From NCBI GenBank assembly GCA_036346355.1, contig CM070576.1:16165558-16229557 (forward strand): 64,000 bases of DNA. The letters are read 5' to 3'. Made by a program: the position numbers and the translations under genes. Shown one piece after another: positions 56,661 to 64,000 of this stretch; the first letter of the stretch is position 1, and the number at the start of each line of letters is the position of its first letter. This DNA is from Rhipidocladum racemiflorum. Its lineage: Eukaryota > Streptophyta > Magnoliopsida > Poales > Poaceae. Under the pieces are notes generated by a model. That model saw only the letters and a program-made list of their open reading frames with translations, did no database searches and was not told the DNA's origin.

Positions 56661-56745
56661 CAACTCTTTTCCGTTAACCCAGCTCATCTGGTATGCTTGA
56701 TTGTTTGTAAGGTTTGTTCGCATTAGACACTAGGCAGAGACGGAA
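56661..56745 (+). repeat. Second copy of copia D leader
   Basis: AGTGGTAACAACTC, then GTTAACCCAGCTCATCTGGT and on to AGACACTAGGCAGAGAC, matches 43777-43875. An LTR followed by leader, twice, is a head-to-tail arrangement. Confidence 0.65.
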
Positions 56746-57340
56746 AAAATCGTATTTAGTACATGTTTCAACTCGTTATTTCAAAACGATACAACTTTTT
56801 GGCGTATTTACAAAAAAAGTCACCCATGGCTGGTTCCTAGTGACCGTTGATGCATGGCCGGTTTTTGGGTACCCATACAAGGGTTTGGCCGGTTTCTAGA
56901 GACCCATTGAAGGGCTTGGCCAGTTCCTGGTGTCCCATTCATGCCATGGCCGGTTCCTGGCATTCCATACAAGCAATAAGCAATAAAAAAATTGAAAATG
57001 AAAGTCTGTCCCTCGCTTATATACATATCTGAATACTCATCTCCGGTTCCTGGTATACAAGAGATATATCTCCGGTTCCCTCGCTTATGCCATGACCGTT
57101 TATCTGTGGAAAAAATCGTATTTGATACAACTTATAACTCGTATTTACAAGATGATACAACAGTTTGGTCTATTTACGGATAAAATACTCATCTCCGGTT
57201 CCCGGTATACAAGAGATATATCTCCAGTATACCAGGAACCGACCAAGACTTGACCGGCGAACCAAGAACCGGCCAAAGCGTCAGCGGCCCACCATGCACC
57301 GGCCAAGCCCCCGATGATTCGTGTCCAATGCATCCTTCAG
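56746..57340. repeat. TGGCCGGTTCCTGG repeat cluster in two orientations
   Basis: Four or five loosely spaced forward copies of TGGCCGGTTCCTGG variants at 56825-56970 and reverse-complement copies (GGAACCGACC, GAACCGGCC, CACCGGCCA) at 57233-57305. A block of about 80 bp (GAAAAAATCGTATTT ... TATTTAC) occurs at 56742-56822 and again at 57108-57180. This resembles a foldback-like or decayed DNA transposon; ends are not defined. Confidence 0.55.
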
Positions 57341-58258
57341 TGCACAGCACAATTTCTGTGAAGGCCGGTAATGAGCATGGTAGTAATGTATAAATTAAGC
57401 AACGAGCATTGATATGAGCATGGCTCCCATTGAATAAGCTATCACTTGGCAAATACTGGCACTAGTCACTCTCCCTGCATGTTGATCTTCTTGATGCATG
57501 TATGTGCATGGCTGCAGCCCAGTAAGTAGAGTACTACTTCTTCTAGCCTTCAAAAAATTGATGTTTTAATTACAAGCCGAATACAAGCACTATATTGGAA
57601 TACTATACAAATTGTCACTCACTTATACAAATCTGAAAACATAATCGTTTATTGAAATTTTGATTGTATCAGCCCCTTCCGTTTTTTCTTTCTGGAATTA
57701 GCCATGCACGGAAGTTTTTTTCTTTTCCGGAATTAACTCCTAGTTGCTTCCAAAATCTAATCCAGAAGCTTGCTAGTTGCTACTAAGTCAGTCCATGTAA
57801 GACCCAAACTTTGTTGTGTTCAAGACCCAAGCCTTCATGCACATTTGATATGGCGAATCTTGCTGTCACTTCTTGCGAGGTGAATGTGTATCTTTTCGAT
57901 TTCCAAAAAAGGATATACTAGTTTCACGTTGTAGAAAAAGCAGTGATGAAGTACCTGAATAATCGGTTCTCGAGAAACCAAACTTTCGAAAATTTAGGTG
58001 TTCGAAACCTGGAATTCGAGTCTAATAGGATGTATTGCAATATAGGCCGGCTCTCATGGCTCAACAGGAAAGAAAAGGAATCAAGCAAAGAAGGCTACCA
58101 ATTGATGACTGCTTTTACGATCATTGTGAGAAGCACGTACATACAGGTAGTAACCTTAGGAACAAAACTCAATCTTAGTAGGGCACATGTAACGACAGTT
58201 TAGATGATGAAATAAGCACAGATTATATTAGAAGGGCATTACAACAGTGACGATATTT
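57341..58258. other. Unassigned intergenic DNA
   Basis: AT-rich, with no supported coding region. The 86-codon frame at 57943-58203 has no recognisable feature. TTTTTTCTTT...GGAATTA is duplicated at 57685-57740. Confidence 0.5.
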
Positions 58259-59116
58259 CTAGGAGAAGTGACGATAACACTGGTTGTCATGGTGGAATAA
58301 GTGATCATTCCGCCTATGTTCGTAGAGTGGGAACGATGCCATACATTTTCTACATATTACATCACCCGTGAATCTTTCGCGATTTGTTCTCGGACACCGC
58401 TCAATCTCTCTTATGAAAGAGCTCCATGGCCCTGGGCAGTGCTCCAAGCTGCTGCCGAATGGGTAGCCTATGTCATACGTCTCTGGGGTATAAGAAGTAA
58501 CTTGTTTGTGTGCATTCTGTGGAGTTCTGCCCTCCCATATGGGCATGCCATCCCGATTTGCGGCGTCCCCTATGTTAATACCGCCCGGGTTCCATGATGG
58601 TCTCTGTAACCCGGCAAGGATGTCTTCCGTTGTGCGCACTTCGGCCGACTGCTTCCCCTTGTCCCTTCTTAGAGTGGAGGAACCCTCTTCCACTTCTGGT
58701 TCCTTGCGGAGACGTCTTCTCTGTTTCGGCTCGCACTCCACTATATGGTGCAGGAGGTGCGTGTTGGGCTTGTCCTTGTACAACCGGAAGCGTGCCCTGC
58801 AGTCCATACAGTATGCGTGATGTGGTCGTTGCATAATACCTTGGGCGTACTCGGGGTCTGGCTTTTCGGGGCGGAAGTAGCACCACGGGGAGGGTTGCTC
58901 GCCCCAGTTATCCCATATGGGAAGTTCGAGATGTGGGTGGTATTTCTCTGGATCCACCCAGTTGAAGTAGGAGCACCATTCATCCTCTACCAAGGGGCAC
59001 CGGTAGAATCTCCGGTCTGCTAGATCCTCTTGGCAGGTATCAACGATCGCAGGTGTCGTGATCGCAAAATTCAGGGCTTTCAGGTGTGGCCCCTTGCGGA
59101 GGTTTCTCCTTTGACT
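58259..59116 (-). CDS. Cys/His-rich protein with GRF-like zinc motif (partial or decayed gene)
   Basis: Minus-strand frame open from 59116 to the stop at 58259; the first ATG is at 58993 (244 residues), but homology-like sequence starts upstream of it. The upstream part reads DRRFYRCPLVEDEWCSYFNW then VDPEKYHPH, which resembles the second half of a GRF zinc finger (RRFYxCP ... CxFFxWxD), a single-stranded nucleic-acid binding fold. Two further, mutually similar modules follow: CMDCRARF...HLLHH..EC and CRKCMASF...HLFHH..QC, each Cys-X2-Cys, then His-His and a final Cys, likely zinc-binding. The linker between them is charged and low in structure. The N-terminal Cys pair of the GRF fold is found only in another frame (PEFCDHDTCDR, near 59050), so either a splice site or a frameshift lies there. 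Not assigned to a named gene. Confidence 0.5.
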   Translation of the reverse strand, partial: SQRRNLRKGPHLKALNFAITTPAIVDTCQEDLADRRFYRCPLVEDEWCSYFNWVDPEKYHPHLELPIWDNWGEQPSPWCYFRPEKPDPEYAQGIMQRPHHAYCMDCRARFRLYKDKPNTHLLHHIVECEPKQRRRLRKEPEVEEGSSTLRRDKGKQSAEVRTTEDILAGLQRPSWNPGGINIGDAANRDGMPIWEGRTPQNAHKQVTSYTPETYDIGYPFGSSLEHCPGPWSSFIREIERCPRTNRERFTGDVICRKCMASFPLYEHRRNDHLFHHDNQCYRHFS

Positions 59117-59246
59117 TTATCCATTTTGCAAGTTTCTTCTTGAAGTCCTGTATGCGACGAAGCAGTTTAGAATTACTACTTTGTGACTGTGTAACATTAG
59201 CATGTCGCATGGAACTGACCGATTGGTTGCTCCCTTGCGCACGCCC

Positions 59247-59611
59247 CTAAACTCCGATCGATCTAGAAGGGGACATATCCCGCGGCCTCTCCCACGGGTG
59301 AAGTTCTCGGCGAAGTGGGGTAGGCGTCGTGGCGCTTGTTGAGAAATTCGTGATCACGTCGTTCGGCCGTCGATCCATTGGAAGAAGCAACACCCGGTCC
59401 ATGCGCTACAAAACAAAGAACGACGCATGAAATGGTAGTGGTACCTGTACTTTACGGACACTAGTAGGTTTACCTCATAGCCGTGTGTACTTGATAATGG
59501 CGCGGGCGGCCGTAGCTCCGTGCTGAGACTGCGTGATCTTCGCCGGAAGGTTGCAGGCGCAATTAGGTCGGGGCAACTCCGGCAGAACTGGGGCGTCAAC
59601 ACAACTCGCAT
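59247..59611 (-). CDS. Possible upstream exons of the GRF-like locus
   Basis: ATG at 59611 opens 46 codons (MRVVLTPQFCRSCPDLIAPA at the start) to a good donor GAG/GTAAAC at 59474/59473. The candidate acceptor TTTTGTAG/CGC is at 59406/59405, giving a 68-bp intron; the spliced frame then stops at 59247. Read without splicing, the same DNA encodes AWTGCCFFQWIDGR, which looks like a GRF finger end, then stops at 59354. A TATA box (TATAAA, 59752-59747) lies upstream, and the first ATG after it (59670) makes only an 11-residue upstream frame. A gene start here is plausible; the exon structure is unresolved. Confidence 0.35.
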
Positions 59612-59746
59612 CCGGGTATTCGCGGGGTTAAGTTTAAGCTTCTTTGAAGAGGCGACGGTAGAACGACATCGTGGCCTAATTTGTGTAAAGTGTGCAGAAG
59701 CTTATTGCCGGTCTGTTGGTAATGGATGTGTATCCCTCCACCGGTT

Positions 59747-59752
59747 TTTATA
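59747..59752 (-). promoter_or_regulatory. Putative TATA box of the minus-strand GRF-like locus
   Basis: Minus strand CACTATAAAAACCGG, about 135 bp before the ATG at 59611. It lies between the coding start and the repeat cluster at 59789-60138. Confidence 0.4.
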
Positions 59753-59788
59753 GTGCTGGCGAGCTAGATGGCTTGTCATCCACTTGGC

Positions 59789-60138
59789 AAAGCTGCATGA
59801 CCTGTCTCCCCTCTCCTAAAGCTGCACAACCTGTCACGTCTTTGGCAAAGCTGAACGACATGTCACGCCTTTGGCAAGGCTGCACGACCTGTCACGCTTT
59901 GTGAAAGCTGCACGACATCGTGGCAGCTTTGATTGAGGGTGGCATCGGATTCGTCTGCAACTTGGCATGTGATAGGACATGAGGCTGGCTACGGCCACAG
60001 CTTTAGACAGGGAATCCCTCCCATAGTCAGGCAGAATGCTTTATATAGCTTTCAATGCGTGTGACAGGCCGTGCAGCTTTGATTGAGGGTGACAGGTCGT
60101 GCAGCTTTGTTTGCGGGTGACAGGTCGTGCAGCTTGTG
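59789..60138. repeat. 29-bp repeats: five direct copies facing three inverted copies
   Basis: Variants of AAGCTGCACGACCTGTCACG start at about 59789, 59818, 59848, 59877 and 59904. The reverse complement, GTGACAGGTCGTGCAGCTTT, occurs at 60061, 60090 and 60118. The step is 28-30 bp in both arms, and about 135 bp separate the arms. A transcript through this would fold into a long imperfect hairpin. Confidence 0.85.
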
Positions 60139-61676
60139 ATACTCAGGGTTAGTCCGGATTTATAATTTACATGGAAAGAAAGGTGTATATGAAATATTTT
60201 TGCAGAACATGATGGTCCATATATTAAGAGGCATGGGAGAAGGGGAAGTGGCCTCGATGCACTAAGTAGACGTCTAGTTGTAACTATTATTTTCCTTGTT
60301 CGTTGTACTCCTTTTAGTTTTAAGTCGTGATAAAGAGTGTGTACACAACCATAAAGCTGTTTGGAACGTATCGTGGACGAACCCCTTCTAGATGAACCCT
60401 CTGCGTATCACGGTTCACACGTGGTAGGGCAACAACATGTGATTTTAGCTGGCCCAATTCACTCGGGATGGCTATTGTGCTGTCTACGTGCATGCAGTTG
60501 TCCATGGTCACCACTCTGCCGTGCAAAACAGAGGGCCGTTCTCCATGATATATTTTCAAAAATGTGTCTATCTGTTGCACAAATATTAAACCTTTTAGTC
60601 ATTACAATTTTATTCCAGTGAATTTTAATCAAATTTGCACCAAATTTACCGCACCAGTTCATCGATTCTACATGTCTCGCACAGCCTAACATTGGTACTT
60701 CCCAATACTCTTTGAAATGAGATGTTTTTCTTGTTTTTCTCTTTTCTTTTCTCTTCTTTCTTTCCTCTTGTTCTTTCTCATGAATTACGGCATTACGGTA
60801 TACTTTAAGTGCGTCATGGCTCCTGATATGAGCTACCGTATAAAAGCTAATTGGTGCACCCTAAGTTTTTTTTACGAATTCATGCTCTTTACTGCCTACT
60901 AGGAATAACAAAAGTGGCTTCATAATTTTTAATGGTGAACTAATCACGTTATACCAGATTGATTATGTCTTACGCGTAACACCTAATTAATTACGAACTA
61001 CTCAAATTATCTACAAATTCAAATCCCTTTTCCCAACTCGCTTATCATATTATTCTAGGATTTATAAATTGTACCTTCACATTTTTAAGGCTTTGCTCGG
61101 TTTTATATGGTCGCTCTTTGTTTACGTGATCGACCGGCTGCCATGATTATTTTTAACCCATTTTAATTATCCTGACCGATTCTACATGTCTCGCACAGCC
61201 TAAGATTGCTACTTCCCAACACTCTTTCAAATGGGATGTTTTTCTTGTTTTTCTCTTTCCTTTGCTCTTCTTTTCTTTCTCTTGTTCTTTCTCATTAATT
61301 ACGGCATTACGGTGTACTTTAACTGCATCATGGCTCCCGATATGAGGTACCGTATCAAAGCTAATTGGTACACCCTAAGTATTTTTACGAATTCATGTTC
61401 TTTATTGCCTACTAGGAATAACACAAGTGGATTCATAATTTTGAATGGTGAAATAATCATGTTATACCAGATTGATTATGTCTTACGCTTAACACCCAAT
61501 TAATTACGAACTACTAAAATTATTATAGGACTTGTAAATTTTACCTTCACATTTTAAATGCTTCACTCGATTTCATATGGTTGCGCTTTATTATCCTGAC
61601 CGATACAACAAGTCTCGCACAGCCTACATAATCTAAGTAAAATAATGGGAACAACATGATCGAAGGAGGTGCTTAC

Positions 61677-61739
61677 CTTGCTCGGACTTTTCTACAACGG
61701 AGTCGAGGTCAACGGTTGCGGTGTCTACAACAGCAGTAT
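61677..61739 (-). other. 63-nt exon-like unit, copy 3
   Basis: Same borders and length; encodes (D)TAVVDTATVDLDSVVEKSEQ. In this copy the sequence just upstream is replaced by block 2 (61797-61873), whose minus strand encodes MDNCMHVDSTIAIPSELGQL. Confidence 0.5.
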
Positions 61740-62775
61740 CTACACAAAGCAAAAACATCAATAAGAAGCAAAAGATGTAATAAGGCAAAATAACAAGTGA
61801 TTTTAGCTGGCCCAATTCACTCGGGATGGCTATTGTGCTGTCTACGTGCATGCAGTTGTCCATGGTCACCACTCTAGTTGTAACTATTATTTTTCTTGTT
61901 CTTTCTCATGAATTACGTCATTACGGTATACTTTAACTGCGTCATGGCTCCCGATATGAGCTACCGTATAAAAGCTAATTGGTGCACCCTATGTTTTTTT
62001 ACGAATTAATGTTCCTTACTGCCTACTAGGAATAACAAAAGTGGCTTCATAATTTTGAATGGTGAAATAATCATGTTATACCAGATTGATTGTGTCTTAC
62101 GCGTAACACCTAATTAATTACGAAGTACTCAAATTATCTACAAATTCAAATTCCTTTTCCCAACTCGCGTATCATATTATTCTAGGATTTACAAATTTTA
62201 CCTTCACATTGTTAAGGCTTTGCTCGGTTTTATATGGTCGCGCTTTGTTTAATTGATCGACCAGCTGCGATGATTATTTTTAACCCATTTTAATTATCCT
62301 AACCGATTATACATGTCTCGCACAGCCTAAAATTGGTACTTCCCAACACTCTTTCACATGGGATGTTTTTCTTGTTTTTCTCTTTTCTTTTCTCTTCTTT
62401 TCTTTCTCTTGTTCTTTCTCATGAATTACGGCATTACGGTATACTTTAACTGCATCATGGCTCCCGATATTAGCTACCGTATCAAAGCTAATTGGTACAC
62501 CCTAACTATTTTTACGAATTCATGTTCTTTACTGCCTACAAGGAATAACAAAAGTGGCTTCATAATTTTGATTGGTGAAATAATCATGTTACACCTAATT
62601 AATTACGAACTACTAAAATTATTTTAGGATTTATAAATTTTACCTTCACATTTTAAAGGCTTCACTCGATTTTATATGGTTGCGCTTTATTATCCTGACC
62701 GATTCTACAAGTATCGCATAGCCTACATAATCTAAGTAAAATAATGGGAACAACATGATCGAAGGAGGTGCTTAC

Positions 62776-62838
62776 CTTGCTCGGACTTTTCTGCAACGGA
62801 GTCGAGGTCAATGGCTGCGGTGTCTACAACAGCGGTAT
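62776..62838 (-). other. 63-nt exon-like unit, copy 2
   Basis: Same splice-like borders and length; encodes (D)TAVVDTAAIDLDSVAEKSEQ. Between this and copy 1 most differences are substitutions, and the frame is kept. Confidence 0.5.
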
Positions 62839-63676
62839 CTACACAAAGCAAAAACATCAGTAAGAAGCAAAAGATGTAATAAGACAAAATAACTTACGAA
62901 GGTTCAACGGTTCGGCGCACCAATTTTTAAGTCAGATTAAGCAGCTACATTTGGTTCGAGTTATTAAGTTGGGAAAGGAGGCCAACTCCTTTCGGGTCCA
63001 AGTAGTGATTACGTCCAAAAATAAAAACAATCATTCGCTTCTGCGAATAATCGATCGAAATAAAAACAGTCCAATGTTCCAGCGCAAGCTCGGCAGAGGG
63101 TCCTGACCTCTGGAGACACTATATTCCTAATAGAAGGTTGTTATTTTATGCAAGAAGAGTTGATTTAACTATTCATTCCATTTTAATATTCTTATAGACG
63201 TAGACATTTTTAGGAGTTACGATTATTTCGCAAATTTTTATGGAATGCGGCGATAAATCTACCAAATTAGCCAAATGCGATCGCGAAAATTAAATAAACA
63301 TTAAATATACATAGCATTAAACTATAGTAATGTACACCTCGATTGTCTCCGTACCATGATTTTCGACTGCCTACTGAGAATACCAAAAGTGGTTTCATAA
63401 TTTTTAAGTGTGAAATAATCAGGTTATAGCAAATTGATTATTTCTTACGTTTCACACCTAATAAATTAGAAACTACTAAAAATTATCTACAAATTCAAAT
63501 TCCTTGGCCGAACTAACTTATCGTAATCTTTTAGGATTTATTAAATTGCTCATTGTTTGCACTCCGCATTTTTAAGTTATTAGGTGTTACAATTCATTCG
63601 TGGATACATCGATTTGTTCAAAACAACATAACCTAAGTAAAATAATGGGAACAACATGTTCGAACGAGGTGCTTAC

Positions 63677-63739
63677 CTTGCTCGAAGTATTTTGCAACGG
63701 AGTCGAGGTCAACGGGTGCGGTATCTACAACGTCGGTAT
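63677..63739 (-). other. 63-nt exon-like unit, copy 1 in transcription order
   Basis: Minus strand: acceptor GTGTAG/AT and donor CAAG/GTAAGC. The only frame open in all three copies encodes (D)TDVVDTAPVDLDSVAKYFEQ. At 63 nt, with 2 nt before the first full codon and 1 nt after the last, copies could be joined or skipped without changing frame. Confidence 0.5.
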
Positions 63740-64000
63740 CTACACGAAGCAAAAACATCACTAAGAAGCAAAAGAAGTATTAACGCAAAATAACCTACCA
63801 AGGGCTAGAAGTTGGGCGCACCGATTTTTTAGTCAGATTAAGCAGCTACGTTGGTTCGAGTTATTATGTTCATAAAGGGGGTAAACTCCTTTCGGGTCCA
63901 AGTGGTGATTACGTCCAAAAATAAAAATAGTCCTTCGCTCAAAGCGAATAATCGTCCGAAATCAAAACAGTCCTTCGTCCTAAATAATAATAGTCCTACC

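Larger units (their letters stand above)
60160..64000. repeat. Mosaic tandem array, continuing past the window
   Basis: Several blocks recur in a scrambled order. Block 1 (TTTCTTGTTTTTCTCTTT ... CATTACGGTATACTTTAA ... CTGCCTAC) occurs at 60720, 61232, 61893 (partial) and 62358. Block 2 (GATTTTAGCTGGCCCAATTC ... CATGGTCACCACTCT) occurs at about 60440 and 61799. Block 3 (GTAAAATAATGGGAACAACA plus the 63-nt exon-like unit) occurs at 61635, 62737 and 63635. Block 4 (TAAGCAGCTAC ... TTTCGGGTCCAAG) occurs at 62930 and 63838. Frames in block 1 encode a short Phe/Leu-rich peptide in each copy, but I see no evidence that it is made. Confidence 0.8.

Noticed and set aside
60717..62627. Four Phe/Leu-rich hydrophobic small frames (60717, 61231, 62358 and a partial one) as a membrane-peptide gene family
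   Set aside because: They come from a T-rich block repeated in the mosaic array; frame length is not conserved among copies, and no start context or regulatory signal supports them.

Overview
This is plant nuclear DNA, almost certainly from a grass and probably Oryza or a close relative. The evidence is nested Ty3/gypsy and Ty1/copia LTR retrotransposons primed by initiator tRNA-Met (TGGTATCAGAGC), Stowaway-, Tourist- and hAT-type MITEs, a GC-rich 5' coding start in the one housekeeping gene, and two tandem LRR receptor kinases of the Xa21/FLS2 type (subfamily XII). The organism is inferred from family content; no species-specific marker was identified.

Layout. 1-13421: a minus-strand copia element whose gag is split by a complete 11.57 kb gypsy element (1561-13133, target duplication CGATC); the copia 5' LTR follows (13422 to about 15083). 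15243-27030: a pile of gypsy LTRs and a decayed pol fragment, mostly minus-strand. 27280-27900: a gene for a uL30-type organellar (probably mitochondrial) ribosomal protein with a ribosomal-protein-style promoter. 28916-30457: three DNA transposons nested inside one another. 34269-37615: an intact LRR receptor kinase gene with one 71-bp intron. 39080-39393: a Tourist-like MITE. 40156-43379: a second LRR receptor kinase with the same intron position but a 7-bp duplication that breaks the frame near its N-terminus. 43556-56745: copia remnants holding a solo LTR (target duplication CTATG) that was itself hit twice, by a 3.4 kb solo LTR (TGAAG) and by a 7.8 kb gypsy element. 58259-59670: a minus-strand locus with GRF-like zinc motifs, probably decayed or multi-exon. 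59789-60138: oppositely oriented short repeats. 60160-64000: a mosaic tandem array carrying three copies of a 63-nt exon-like unit.

How it works together. The likely active genes are the ribosomal protein and receptor kinase 1. The two kinases share architecture, intron position, a non-RD active site and TTGACT W-box motifs upstream, so they are tandem paralogues probably belonging to pattern-recognition immunity. The rest is dominated by transposition history, which can be ordered because most insertions retain target duplications.

Caveat. The gypsy elements have nearly identical LTR pairs that differ mainly by 1-bp indels, and their coding regions carry many frameshifts. Part of this may be residual consensus error rather than biology.
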